NCBI RefSeq assembly: GCF_013368755.1
Contig: NC_049565.1
Span: 372,001-436,000, forward strand
Direction: 5' to 3'
DNA from: Talaromyces rugulosus
Lineage: Eukaryota > Ascomycota > Eurotiomycetes > Eurotiales > Trichocomaceae
DNA: 64,000 nucleotides
Shown: positions 21,943 to 34,460 of the stretch, piece after piece
Layout: every line of letters starts with the position of its first letter
How positions within the stretch are numbered: position 1 is the first letter of the stretch
Translations under genes and position numbers: made by a program
Notes under the pieces: generated by a model
Database searches by the model: none
What the model was told of the DNA's origin: nothing
The model's input: the letters and a program-made list of their open reading frames with translations, nothing else

Positions 21943-22396
21943 GATGACAAGGAGACCCTCCGCAGAAGCGAGGCGGCGAGGACTTTCGAGGATGAGGGGA
22001 GAGAAAAAGGGAAGACGGGCAAGAAGAAAGAAGGCGCAAGAGGGCGAAGCAGGCAGTTGCGTAGGGTACAACCGCTGAAGGTGGGCGGAGAGAGAGCACG
22101 TCTCGACGTTGGGATAGGACAGAGCTTCCCGGAGCTACATGCGTCAGCATCACGTGATCACCCACCATCACGAATGCACCGTGATCATCTGACAAGCCAA
22201 ATGACTGGTCAAGGATTAAAGCATGCTTAAATGGATGATTTACGGTCTTGGAAATAGCAACAGTGAAAAAAATAATTTAACAAAACTTGTTTATTTACAG
22301 AATAACGCCGACTCTTCTGGCTTTTTTAGGTTCAAACGCCATACCAACAACTTGACCTCATTAGAGATCTCTCCCCCTCAGATTTATTCGAAATTT
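21943..22396. promoter_or_regulatory. V-ATPase subunit B promoter and 3' flank of tryptophan synthase
   Basis: This 0.45-kb spacer separates two tandem minus-strand genes. It contains a GA-rich run (about 21990-22070, plus-strand reading) consistent with a pyrimidine-rich fungal promoter on the minus strand, and CACGTGA near 22150. No gene is seen. Confidence 0.45.
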
Positions 22397-24708
22397 TTAA
22401 AACCGAAGGTCCCATCCAATCTTGGGTCCGAGACGAGGGAGCTCTTCGGCCACGCTCTGGACGTCCTTGTCACCTCTGCCACTAAGGTTCAGAACAATGT
22501 TCTCGCCCTTTTTCATCGACTTGGCGAGCTCGATGGCGCCAAAAACAGCATGAGATGATTCCAGTGCTGGAATGATACCTTCCAACTGCGAGAGCAGACG
22601 GAAGCCCTGGAAGGCCTCAGCGTCGGTCGCAGCAACGAATTTGGCGCGCTGGCTTTCCTTCCAGTTACTGAGCTCAGGCCCAACACCAGGATAGTCAAGA
22701 CCGGCAGACACCGAGTGGGTTTCGGAGACCTGGCCATGCTCGTCTTGCAGAATATACGTACGCACACCGTGGAGGACACCCAGCGAGCCGCCGCTCAATG
22801 TGGCCGCGTGACGGCCGGTTTCGACACCGTCACCACCAGCTTCCACGCCCACCAACTTGACGCTGGGGTCGTTGGAGAACGGGTAGAACATGCCCACGGC
22901 ATTACTTCCGCCTCCGACACAGGCAACAACTGCATCGGGGAGCCCGCCGATGAGTTCCTTCATTTGCTCCTTGGTCTCGTCTCCAATGACGGACTGGAAG
23001 GTTCGCACAATCATGGGGAATGGATGCGGGCCAATTGCAGAACCAAGGATATAGTGGGTGGTGTCGAGATCAACGACCCAGGCTCGCATGGCTTCGTTGA
23101 CAGCATCTCGGAGAGTCTTGCTGCCGGCATGCACTGCGACAACCTCAGCTCCCAATAGTCTCATGCGGAAAACGTTCAGCGCCTGACGACGGACGTCTTC
23201 AGCTCCCATGTAGACAACACACTTCATGCCAAACTTGGCGCAAACAGTGGCCGTTGCCACACCGTGCTGACCAGCACCCGTCTCGGCAATGATTCTGGTC
23301 TTGCCCAATCGACGCGCAATCAGAATCTGTCCAATGGCGTTGTTGATCTTGTGGCTACCGGTGTGGTTAAGGTCTTCACGCTTCAGCCAGATATTGGCAC
23401 CTCCGACATGGTCTGTGAGCCGGTCTGCGAGATGGAGCTTGCTTGGGCGGCCCATGTACGGATAGTATGAGCGGAACTCCTCCCAGAACTTGGGATCATT
23501 TCTGGCCTCATTGAATCCTTTCTCTAGTTCAGCCAGGCAGTCCATAAGAGACTCGGGAACGTATTGGCCACCGAATTGTCCGAAGCGCGAAGGCAGAGCA
23601 GCAGGGTCATCTGTTTTATTGTTGAGAGCGTCGAGCTGGTCGGCCAGTCCAGGCTGTGATCCGCTTCCGGCGCCAACCTCGCCTTCTGTGATAATCGCGG
23701 TCGGCTGAGCTTCTCCTGCCTCTGGAATCTGCTTCTCAACAACCTCCAGGACCGTCTTGACATTCACAATTTTACCGTTGCTGTCGCGTTCCAGTTTCCG
23801 GCCGGTGATGCTGGTGGCGTAATCCTCGACAGTTTGAGCCCTCTGGCCCTGAGGCGCCTTTCCGATAACGCTGATGATCTGACTGCCAATGACAACACCC
23901 TCGGCGTCCTTCTGGACTGCAAGGAAGTGCTCCCGAGTACTAACACCAAATCCTAATGCGGCAGGAATGTTCCCAGAGTATTTGTGGACTCGTTTTAACA
24001 AATCGGGAAGACCCGTGCTCAATGTGCCCGTGGCTCCGGTGACACCCATTCGGGAGACCACGTAGATGAACGAGTCTGCGATCTTGCACAGTAGCTTCAT
24101 TCGGGATTCCGAAGTAGAGGGTGCGATAAGAGGGACATATGACAGTCTTAAATATGTTAGACACAAAGACATCCAATAAATAGTTTAAAGAGTTGCATAC
24201 CCATTAGATGCGCACAGGTCTCGGAACCGCACAGCCTCCTCCGGAGGCAAGTCAACCATGATGAAGCCATTGGCGCCTGCCTCTTTTGTATCCTTGAGCA
24301 TGCGCTCTTCTCCGTACTGCAGCAGAGGATTGTAGTAGCCCATGAACAGAACGGGGGCCTGGAGACCCCTCTTCCGCGCAGTGCGGACCATGTCCAGCAC
24401 CATGGGAATTGTAACACCATTCAGCAATGCCTGCGTATTGGCGGTTTGAATGGTTGGGCCATCGGCAATGGGATCTGTGAACGGCAGGCCGAGTTCAATT
24501 ATGTCTGGACGAGAAATAGCTTTGGTCAGTTTTTTTCTCTCTCTTTGTACTCGACGGAAATCAATTGCGTACCAGCACCGCCATTTTCAAGGCCGAGAAG
24601 GATATCCACCGTCTCATCAACAGTGGGATATCCAGCTGTAACATAAGTCACAAGAGCAGAGCGCTTTTCTGCTTTGCATTTTGCAAAGGTCTGTTTGATG
24701 CCTTCCAT
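22397..24708 (-). CDS. trpB: bifunctional tryptophan synthase (alpha + beta)
   Basis: Fused fungal enzyme for the last two steps of tryptophan synthesis: indole-glycerol phosphate to indole, then indole plus serine to tryptophan (PLP-dependent). Exons are 24708-24573, 24504-24201 and 24146-22397; 729 aa. The alpha domain (1-260) has [10 protein letters not shown], the catalytic-Glu block [27 protein letters not shown] and GFGVST. After a linker (about 270-320) comes the beta domain: [13 protein letters not shown], the PLP-lysine motif [29 protein letters not shown], the phosphate-binding [15 protein letters not shown] and [13 protein letters not shown] 24708 gives the usual MEGIKQTF start. 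The head-to-tail order with V-ATPase B and Medusa agrees with the arrangement I recall from Aspergillus fumigatus chromosome 2. Confidence 0.97.
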
Positions 24709-25800
24709 GCCGAATTGATTTAACCCCACGTTACCGGAAAAAAGAATGAGAGAAAGGGTCTGCTTTGGCCGCAGGGGGGATGGGATTGGGCGACACGGCC
24801 TAGATCGACAATGGCTGCTGGAGGGAGAGAATAGTTCGTTTCAGCTGTAGAAAAAACGACGAAATGGTCAGCTTATGAAAGAAATAAGTGTCGTTCGATC
24901 GCACATATGAGTCACGAACAAAACCCGATATCGTCTCACCCCACACCGCTCGCCCGTTATCGCAGGGAGCCAGCACGTGATTTCTAGATAAGTTTATAAG
25001 CATAGATAGCGGGACGGAATGTTACCGCACAATTTCGATGTAACTACATTGGAAGATCAAGTAGAAATCAACTACTTCTATTACCCATTATCCCTTGCGT
25101 TGATTACCATCAACACACACGTAGTATAGCGCTAACGTACACTGTTGTTCGAAACACGAAGAAGCAATTGTATTCCAAAAGCCCAAGAAAAAAAGCAAAC
25201 TCCGCAACTATGCATGTAAATAGCGACAAAAAATATCCACGCAGCAAAACAATCCGATCCCAAGAGGCCAAAAGACCTCTTATCCAAAAAAAACATTTCA
25301 AAAATCACAGACACCTGGCCCAAAAATGCAATATGTAGAAGGAATGACTTCCATAGCACGTCCACGCTATGCAAACAAATATATGTAAGGAATGATCGCT
25401 TTTGCTCCCGATATGTGCAAAAAAAATTCAAAATTCAAAATCAAGGCAGAAAAAACAACGCTTAGAATGCAGCAAAACATTTTGGTATCGGGGCATGCAG
25501 AGATGAACTCATGAAAGGAGTGGCATGATTCATAGTAGTGGTGGAAGCAGGGCAAAACCGTGACTTCCGGGTATCACAATCAAGGAAAGTATGACAAAAC
25601 GCTTCGCTTCGGATGGTATCAAGGAATGACTGAAGAAATTCGTGACGTCTCTATAAAAACACATTAGGTGGGGTATTATAAGGAAAGACTTTAAGTGGAC
25701 GTGAAGTTCGTGGGAAATGCAGGCCAGTGCAAGAAGAAGCAGAACAGAAAAAGCAGAGGGTGCGGAACCACAGTTCCAGTGTGCGACAATGAGGACGGGC
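24709..25800. promoter_or_regulatory. tryptophan synthase promoter and Medusa 3' UTR region
   Basis: 1.1 kb between two tandem minus-strand genes. The segment near 24709-25000 is the trpB upstream region, with TGACTCAT-like wording in reverse near 24905 (ATGAGTCAC), a candidate Gcn4/CpcA-type site fitting cross-pathway control of amino acid synthesis. The remainder (25010-25800) is AT-rich and probably the long 3' UTR of Medusa. No gene is supported. Confidence 0.5.
24905..24913. promoter_or_regulatory. candidate CpcA/Gcn4-type site upstream of trpB
   Basis: The sequence ATGAGTCAC, one step from the palindromic TGACTCA core used by Gcn4-family bZIP activators, lies about 200 bp upstream of the tryptophan synthase ATG. 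The match to the 7-bp core (TGAGTCA) is exact. Function is inferred from the known cross-pathway control of fungal tryptophan genes. Confidence 0.55.
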
Positions 25801-27974
25801 TCAGGCCATGGTGTATGGAATAGTTGACGACAGGTCGAAATCTTCCGGGTTGGAAGATGAACCAAAATCCCAGGATGGCTCGTTTGCCATAATTTGGGTG
25901 TTCTGGAAAGACGTTTCATATCCATAGCCTGTTGGCATCGTCGAGTAATCCGAGCTTGAGACAGCCAGGTTCGAGAAATCAGAACCGAAGCTGGATGTGG
26001 TTTGAACAAGCGCCGGAGATAGAGACGTGGAAGTGAAATTGGACGGGTATACACTGGAAGTGGTGGATTCAGACACCGACTGCGGAGAAGAGGGGTTTTG
26101 GGACTCTGTCCCAATATCGGAGCCCATGGAGTGACTAGCACTCAATGTGGCCGAAAGTGCCCCGGCAGTAGAAGAGTAGCTGGCAGACTGCGAAAATTAG
26201 TACAACCGTTGAAAGGAGAGAAAACGGGATAAATCTTACGTATTTGCCAATAATCTTCTTCAAAGCAAGAGACAAGATTTTCCAGGGAAAGACTTTGACG
26301 TCCTTTTCGATGTTACGCGGCTTAGGCGCAGGAAATCCCATGATGACCTTGAAAAATTCTTCACTATCCGGCTTCGTTTTGGACACGGTGAGCGGACGGA
26401 ACCCTTCGAGGTTGCGGCGGATGCGGTTCTTCTCCTCAACGGTGAAACGGACAGCGACAAGAGATTCGAGGAGATAGATGGTGTCCACGCTGGTCACGAA
26501 GCACTCGTCTTTGCCCTCCCAGGTAATGCAGCTAATACAGATGCTGTTTGGGGCACGCTCCTGGGGAGAAATGGGCTTGAAGTCTGCATTGATAGTGCTA
26601 CCGTTTTGCGAGCGCGTGAACTGAACCAGGCGACGCTGTGCTGTCTTTTCATCATCACTCCAACCAGTTGCCATCGAGTCGAGGTCTCCATTCAGCTTCA
26701 AAACAGCTTTGGTAGGGTACATCGCGTATGGGTTGAAGGCTGGCGACGGAGTCATACCATGACCCTGCTGCAAAGTGGACGTGCGGATCAGGGTGGGGTT
26801 TTGAGAGTGAGAGGAGATGGCAACAGCTGAAGCGGCAGTGCTGGCAACAGACGCCGAGGGGCTCCACGAAGGATTCACGGGGGAGCTTGGTTGAAGGGAA
26901 GTGTAAGGAACACCGGATGGAGGGGCAAGGAAATCATAGGATACGCTGGGCGAGTGGCCAGGTTTGTATTGCGCGGGAAATGTGCCAGTAGTCACCGGAG
27001 TATGCATAAAAGGCGAGTATGATGCAGATCGTGCATGGGTCGGGTACTCCGGCTTGGTCTCAACCTCATGAGCAGAGTGACGCTTCGCTGGGCGCAAAGC
27101 AGTGCTCTCAAAGGAGGACAGGCTTCTTTTCCTCGAGTCATCGATGGGCAGTTGCAAGTACTGCTCGTAGGTAAAGACACCCACCTGCAGCATGATAGGG
27201 CTGGCAGCAGGAATGTCGATGACAAGATGCAAGGAAACATCAAAGGAAGATGACATGGTCAAGGCAAAGGTTGGGACCTTGGCAGTGAAAGCGTAGTCAA
27301 AAGAAGAAGACTGAGTTGAGAGCACATTCACCGAGCATTCACACTGGCGGGAACCAAACGAAAGGAAGATGGCGCGAGCAGTCGAGTGGAGGTCGAAGGG
27401 TGACAGAACACGCACGCAAACTTCGCCGTTCTCAGAGCCTCTCTGGGGAGAGAAAGAGACGACCTCGGGAGTGGAGATCACAGCAGAATCCATCAGAGGC
27501 GAATGCGCATCTCCGAATGAGGAACCGGCGTACCCTTGGGGAGGGACATAGTGCAGGTTGTCGGTGTCGGGACTACCGAGATCCTCTTGAGATGGGGCAT
27601 ACAACTCAGGCAAGTAAGATGCTTGACTGTAGAAGGCGTTGTCTGACAAGGCTTGCATAGGATCATTGAAATCTGGATCAGGTGAGTTGGAGCCGCCACA
27701 GGGATTGGGCTAATAATACACTTACCTCCTGAGGCGCGATACGGGGTCTTGTCGAAACCGGACATCGAAAAGTCAGCCTTGGCCAAGAGGCCGTCGGAAA
27801 AGGCACCGGCAAATCTTGAATCTTCAGGGTCCGAATAGTCCGCAGACTCGTCAAATATCAGCGGAGTCTGGAAATCGGAATTGAACTAGAAGTTATATTA
27901 GACGATCGAACGATAGTATTAACAGGGGAATCATCCTACTTGAACACGAGGAACTGTTGAGTAAGCCAGCTTGA
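25801..27974 (-). CDS. medA: developmental regulator Medusa-like (5' end unresolved)
   Basis: Nuclear regulator of conidiophore development in Aspergillus, here at least 671 aa. Supported exons: 27974?-27940, 27885-27726, 27672-26240 and 26187-25801, with introns of 52-54 nt and consistent phases. Recognised blocks are VPRVQFNSDFQTPLIF at the start, EVVSFSPQRGSENGEVCVRVLSPFDL (a beta-rich domain) and a Ser/Pro-rich middle with SFESTALRPAKRHSAHEVET. The conserved core is RRLVQFTRSQNGSTINADFKPISP ... ISCITWEGKDECFVTSVDTIYLLESLVAVRF ... IRRNLEGFRPLTV. The tail is Ser/Thr-rich. The most 5' exon has no ATG in frame (a stop lies near 28050), so an upstream coding exon must exist; I could not place it. 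Neighbouring trpB supports the assignment. Confidence 0.83.
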
Positions 27975-29148
27975 CTGTGTTGCACAGAGTGCAACGGTTA
28001 CTTTTTTGTGGTGTTTTTTTTGTTTGAAAAAGCGAGCGACTGAGATTTTATACTTGGAGCGACTGGAAGATGGAAAGGTGCGATTGCAACTCTCCGGGAC
28101 AAAACGAGTGACAGAGACAGAAAAAGTCTCTAGAGGCGTTGGTGACACCTGGGGATCAAAAAAGCATTCAGGGATTTTTGACTTGTTATCGGAGGCGAAA
28201 AATGACGCGGCTTGTGTGTGACAGAAACTGGAAGTGTTCTAGCACACGGGTCGCATGAGTAAGTGTCTGTAAGGAAAGAGTTAGCAACCTGATGTCATGC
28301 GCAACTGAAATTATCACCACAAATGAGACGGAGGCTCCAGACGGATACAAGGATTTGGTAGTGAGAACGAGACAAAAGCACTTTTGCGACCAAGATGAGA
28401 ACAAGGTTGACGCGAAGACGCGATTGTTGTGGTACACGTTCAGAAAGTGGGTGTAACGCAGGGCGATGCAGGGCACGAGTGTTCATCAGGAAGCAAGGAG
28501 CATGGTATCAGGGCAGGGTTGGAATCGCAATGCAAGGCAAAAAAGGTGAAACGAGGGGATACCAACCCTTAACTTGGTTGACTGTCGGCGGGGGACTAAC
28601 AGCAGAATCGACAGCCGACGGAGTGTTCGCTGGTCGAGTATCTCCGATGTCAGGCGGGTTGTATACGTCGAGAGAGGCGCGGGACGGCAACAGCGAGCGG
28701 ATTAGGACAGAAGGGCGCGGCGGACCGATGGTAGTAGGATGCTTTGGTGTGAAGGTATATATGCTGTTCGTTTCTTTTCCTCTTGGGGGTTGGCGATGGA
28801 GGAGAAGTGCCCAGCGGGGAGTTGTGCGTGTTTCAAGTCGGCTTCAAAGTATAAAGATGATATGAGGTATTTTCAGTATCACTCAGGATTCCTTTTTTTT
28901 GTTATATTCGCTTCTTCAAAACGACCTTTTTTTGATGATTTTTTTTTCTTTTCTGTTGTTGTTGTGGGTGGTGAATTAATTAATTATAGCAGCGAGGTGA
29001 CCGGTCTTCACAAGACGGGATCTTAGCGAATGTATTACAGTTGCAAAGCGAGCGTAATAGCGAGTGTGGGTGGAACTAAAAGGACAAAAAAAATGTGGTG
29101 TTTTCTTCTTTTCTTCTTCACGTCATTTGGGAGGAGGGTTGGGTCATG

Positions 29149-29218
29149 GAGAGTATAGGAGAGGAGGAGGAGGAGAGAAGAGGGAGCGAGAGAGAGAGAG
29201 AAAAGAGGGGAGGACGAG
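29149..29218 (+). repeat. GA-rich low-complexity tract
   Basis: Purine-rich run (gagtataggagaggaggagg and following gagagagaga units) in the region upstream of Medusa. Read on the minus strand it is a CT-rich tract, common near fungal transcription start sites. No coding meaning is assigned. Confidence 0.6.
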
Positions 29219-32200
29219 GCCATATAATTTAGGGAAGGAGCTGGCACCGGTTGGGCCCGCGGCGGGCAGCCACACCAGGAGCAGTAGCGCCAGCCCGGCG
29301 TGACAGCACGTAACATGGTTGTTGGTAAGTGACGGTACCGCTACTCCGAATAAGCACTAGCCGGTGCCGTGCATGTGGTCAATAACCGTATCCCGGCCAT
29401 ACACATTACACATGCGTGACCGTAATTACGTATCACCGTGGTCATGAGGAGGGTGATACCCGGTACTGTCGGCCTGACCAGGTCATTTCCACCGCTATGT
29501 GTTTTCATATCATGATATATTATTGCTACCATGTTGCTTCTACAGGGCTCTACAGGCCCCAGTAACTGGTGACCGAACAGGCAAGTGGTAACACGCTAAC
29601 ACTGCTCGGTGGGTTTCCTCCCTGTCATGGACTCATAAATTACTTCCATCCTAGCCGCATTGGGCCAAGGCTCAGCACCGCCTCGCTAGGGGGCACTCGG
29701 GCCATCTTGCTGCTGTCATGATTTCATCTGTTGGCACTGCGGATATTATTGTTGGAGCTAGGGGAACGTATTAACAAATACTACAAAGTAAGTACCAATA
29801 ATATCCATGCTTCGAGCGTTACACGCATATTGCTACGCTGCTGCCCCTTTAGGGCTGCTGAGCTGTGAACTCCGTGCTTGGCCCTACCAACCAGGCTGAA
29901 CAGCCGCTGGACAAAATGGACAGTTAAGCGCGGCACAATGTTGTCATCATCGTCATATTCCTGAGTGCTCTCCAGAAGTTGGTACATACCAGCGATACCA
30001 CTACCGGCGTGAACCAAAGATAGATGGCTGGCAAATTAGGTTGCTTTGGATTTCCGGCAGTCGCTGGCGGCTGAACCGTGAACCACTACTTGGTACTACT
30101 TGGCACTACCGAACTGTGAACACTGAAGAGTGGTCGAAGGTGGATACAAACATATTATTTCGGCCGTCGGGGTTCCAATTGCCAAAAGCACACGCTGTGG
30201 TGCACAAGTAATAGGTACTGCTAGTATAAAGTGCAGTCAGGATGCGGCTAGCGATGACGATCTAAACATAGAAACCAACCACAGCGTGCGGGGCCTTGCC
30301 CGATCGGGAGTCTCGGTAATTTTAGCGCCTCGATGGATTCCTATTCATGATTCATTGCGCAGGAAAATCCCAGGGTGCATATGCAGTCATGCAAGGCAAG
30401 ATTCAGAGATGGACAGCCCATCTACGCGCTGAGTCGCTGGCTCATCTTGTCAAGGCCAGCTCACCGCTTCAATCACCTGAATTGTGATGCAGCTGAATAG
30501 ATAACATGGTCCAACTCTTACTCGCAGCAGATCGCCGGTCCCATTGGCTTACCGAGCCAGCCGGGGGCTCCAATCAGCACCGATCAACTCATGGTTACAT
30601 ATGACCACTACGTACTGTACTCCTACTCCGTACAACCGTCGCGCTGAAGTCGTCGCCGGACAGGTCGCCTTTTTAGCAGCCGATTGGGACGGCGCTTGAC
30701 AACGTTGTAATTGCCGTGGCAAGACCCGTGATTGGGTCGGCCGCACTTTTGCAGGCCCTTTTGCAACTCGCAGGGCCGAACTGCTCTGCTGATCCTTGTG
30801 AACTGGTGATGTCAGGTCAACTGACTCTATTCTTAGCCGGGCCAACTAGGGACTAGTATAGGAGACGGGCGTTGGGCGATCAACCGATTCTTGAGTCTAC
30901 CATATCATTATTATTGACCCAGCAATTAATTAGGCTTTGATAGTCGCTTTGTTGTTGTCTAGCGCAGGCGAGGGCATCACGAGATCACGGATCCCGGGAA
31001 GGTAATGGCTCCGTCTTGTTATTATTCCTCAGTGTACTGCGTATACTGCGTACTCTGTACTTTGCCAACAGCTCGACGAAAATACTTCGGGATACTCTGT
31101 AGTACTAATTTCCAGCACAATTAATCAAGCCCCAGGCAACAACATACAATTCTGAAGATGGAGAATGAGACCCCCCTTTTTCTTCCCAACGTCATTGGAG
31201 GCTGGCCTAAATATGGAACACTAGCGACGGCACTTTAAACTAGATACGGTTAGATCTCTCTAACCCTATTGGCCGGGTGGGTCGTGGCTATTTATAAACT
31301 CAAGAACGTGCATATTTTATTTGTGGAGTTTATTGGCTGGTATGCAGCCACGCGAGAAACATTAAAAACCAGCCAACCCCCACTCAAGCCGCTCAAATGC
31401 TACCCTGCCATGCTACGACCTTTTTTTTTGCCCTTTGGGACCATGATACAACCTCATGTTCTTTTGTTTTACCTGTATCGCAACTCTCTATGCACCGCTG
31501 ATCAGTCTTTTCTTGGCATGAACGGAGTCCGGAGTATGTTGTGTGTTCAGTTCAGCTGCTAATATTAGGACTGCCCTATCAATAATGAACAGTAATAATA
31601 TCGCGTCGGAACGGTGAAAGGGAACAACATATGATTATTGACGACTATTATCAAGGTGGCGCTCGCTCCCTTGCCGGTTTGGGACCGCCAATCAGAATCT
31701 CCTAGGAAAGAATCCAGAAAATAATCAACATCAAACATCATCATCGTTTCAGAGATTCCTTCCTTCCCAACAGTTAATATATCAAACATTTTATAGTATA
31801 TATATATAACTGCAATGATGACCTAAGGCCAACTGATCACCCCGGGTGAAATTATCAAGGGGTGTATGTCTCGTTTCAAGATCCGGCGATCGCGCCCAAG
31901 CTGCGCCCCAAGTCCTTCGACAGGCAAAGGTACTTTCCGTTTTGAGCGAGGCAGAGCGTTTCGACGGTAGGAACTTGGAAGACAGACAGACCATGCCCAA
32001 CTAGGTAGCACGGAGGGCAAAAAAAATTAAGAGTTTGGAAGCTGTGGGATTTAGTCAAGTGCGAGTCCAATGAGAATGGCCAATTCGACGATCATGGCGT
32101 CACAGCCGGTACTCCTCGGAACAAATGTGTCAAAAAAAATAAAAAAATGCCAAGGTGGTTCCGAGATAGAAATTTCCTTGATTGTGATTGTGATTTTTAA

Positions 32201-33382
32201 AGTTTTTTCTGGAGTAGTAGCAGCACTCCACCTCGTAAACATGCTGGTCGCCTTGCCTCGGTTAATTAATTCGATCGATCATACGGTACCGACGATGAAC
32301 AACCGGCAAGCTACGGGGATCGCTCCACAAAATACAGAGACCGACCACCTTTGTGACCCATCCCAAGATGAGAAATCAGATAACATTGGCGTCGGAGCCA
32401 TACTGGTTAGTGTAATCCGTCGGTTCACCGCCGGCGGCCGTATCCGTATCTGGAAATTGTCCGGATACGTCTTTTTTTCCCCTTTTAAGTTTTGAGGCCT
32501 TTTCTTTTCCGTCAAGCTCGTGTTTTACGGTTTCCACCTGCGTAAATATTAATCAATAGTGGAAACCATGCAATAATCAAACTTTGGTTTTCAATCGTGG
32601 AGCTCGGAGGGTCCTGAGATAGGTAGGTGGCAGCGATGCGGCTGATTTTGCTGCGTTACGGTTACGGGGCATGGAAGAAGTAGCAGAGAAAGAATTTTTT
32701 TATTCTTTTTTTTTTTCCGATTCTATGTGTGCTGCCAAGTAGAATCGTTTTTTAATGTAATACGCCAATTGATGGCATCATTACTCTGTCCTGGGTTTAT
32801 TCTACACAACATTTGATGTAGAAGTGTGTATATATATATATCCCAGAGGAATAATCAATACTCAAACCTTGCATTTGTTGTATAGAACTTTTCAGCTTGA
32901 TGTAAAGTCTACACTTGTTGAACTTGCGATACTAAACTTTGAGCGCTGTTGTGAAGATATATCTCAGATTTCTTCAAATGTCAACTGGTTCATCTAACCT
33001 GGTGCTGCACCCAGCACTTAGGGTAATTTTTCTACATACATTGGACATAGTACTCTAAGGTATATATATATGTTTAATATAGCATTTAATGCTGTCTACA
33101 TAAATTGACTGATCAATGTAAACGCCCGGACCTTCCATACCAACATTGAATGGCGTGGAAGAGTCAAGTTGTGCTGGCCATACCTTTGGCTCCTAAATAT
33201 GCACAAGGTACACCTTTTTTCAGCGATCTCAACCAATCTTGAACTTTCAATCGCCATTAGAATAGCTAGAGCATCTCGAATTGCTTATTTTAAAAATACT
33301 ACCCCGCAGGTACATGGTGAAAAAGCCCATGTAGTTAGCTGCATGTTTAGGCTCCGTTATATATAAATATCAAATCGCCCTG

Positions 33383-33931
33383 CATTTCTTGACGACCTGG
33401 CTGGTATGCCTACCGGATGTGGTAAGCTACCTTTTCGACGAATTCGAAAACGCAGATTCACCGGAAAAACCACAGTTGAAAGAAACATGTCACTGGATGT
33501 TGTGGCGATCGCTCATGAACTACAAGGCATGAGATCTGATTAGGAAGAGAAATGGGACAGCCTCCTGTCAGCACAATTTTCAACGCACGGCCTGTATCCA
33601 GCGAGGTTTATTCCCAGGCTATTGACATTGTTCAAATGACCCGGGAGGATGTTCAGTCGCAAGGTAAGGATATTAGTGGAGAGCTTGAAAATGCTCGAAA
33701 TGCTGTTGAAGAAAGACCAGGAGCCAAAATCTTCTAGTAATCACTGCCCATGTTTTAGACTATCTTTACACGCGGCTTCTCTGGAATGGATAACCCATCT
33801 CGTCTGGCGTTCTTACACGACCCCTTGTACGGGGGTAAATCCAACCTTGCCCACGTGGTAGCCACGGCGGCCGTGGAGGGGGAGTTGGTTCAAGCGAGAG
33901 ACGGAATTCTTTTCTGCGATAGGTGAATGAT
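33383..33931 (+). pseudogene. degraded coding-like segments, family not recognised
   Basis: Three short stretches read like protein but in different frames. One (about 33383-33543) contains MPTGCGKLPFRRIRKRRF and GKTTVERNM, faintly P-loop-like. A second (33552-33737) reads FNARPVSSEVYSQAIDIVQM. A third (about 33768-33929) reads GFSGMDNPSRLAFLHDPLYG and ends at a stop. They cannot be joined with ordinary introns. They could be relics of one decayed gene lying beside the broken NACHT gene, or chance. I do not assign a function. Confidence 0.3.
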
Positions 33932-34320
33932 TGCACATATCTGGGTAGAGTCGAAACATGATCGCTGCTCGAAAGTCCGGTATGGGACCATTAAAACGCT
34001 GTAGTTATTCAGTTTTCTATTTTAATAATTCTTTAACCACCTCTGGTGGTTCCTAGCAGAGATCTTATAGATTATATAGTTTTTTTTATTATAACTTATT
34101 AATAAAGAAATTCAGGAAGGTTTCACATACATATATGTATTGGCCGGAGGATGCAAAAGCATTGGGTACTCCTATTATTCCTAAATTGTGTTGCGGAGTA
34201 ATCCTGATCTGCAACACTTTATATAACTAACACTGATTTCTTTACAGCTATCTACTTACTAAGATCTCTGATGGTTTCTATTCGTTAGTCTGAGGGCAAG
34301 AAAAAAGAAAGCGAAATTCA

Positions 34321-34460
34321 TGGATAATGGCAGTGCTATAGTGCAGGAACAGCGCAGCCTCGTCTGTAGGTTAGTGGGGAAAATGATGGATTGGATAATG
34401 GCGGTGCTACAGTGCAGGAATAGCGCAGCCTCGTCTGTAGGTTAGTGGGGGAAATGAGGC
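34321..34460 (+). repeat. 71-bp direct tandem duplication
   Basis: Two head-to-tail copies starting at 34321 and 34392, both running from TGGATAATGGC through GTGCAGGAA and AGCGCAGCCTCGTCTGTAGG to a G-run and AAATGA. They differ at only a few positions, mostly A/G and T/C transitions. The repeat lies about 0.1 kb upstream of the NACHT pseudogene start. Confidence 0.85.

Noticed and set aside
30600..30640. TACTCCGTAC-type motifs in several intergenic regions
   Set aside because: Short and scattered; similar motifs are common in Eurotialean intergenic DNA, and no array or element could be delimited.
32070..32495. 141-codon open frame (+) in the region upstream of Medusa
   Set aside because: Composition is mixed, there is no recognisable domain, and a second open frame of similar size overlaps it on the other strand. 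Insufficient for a gene call.
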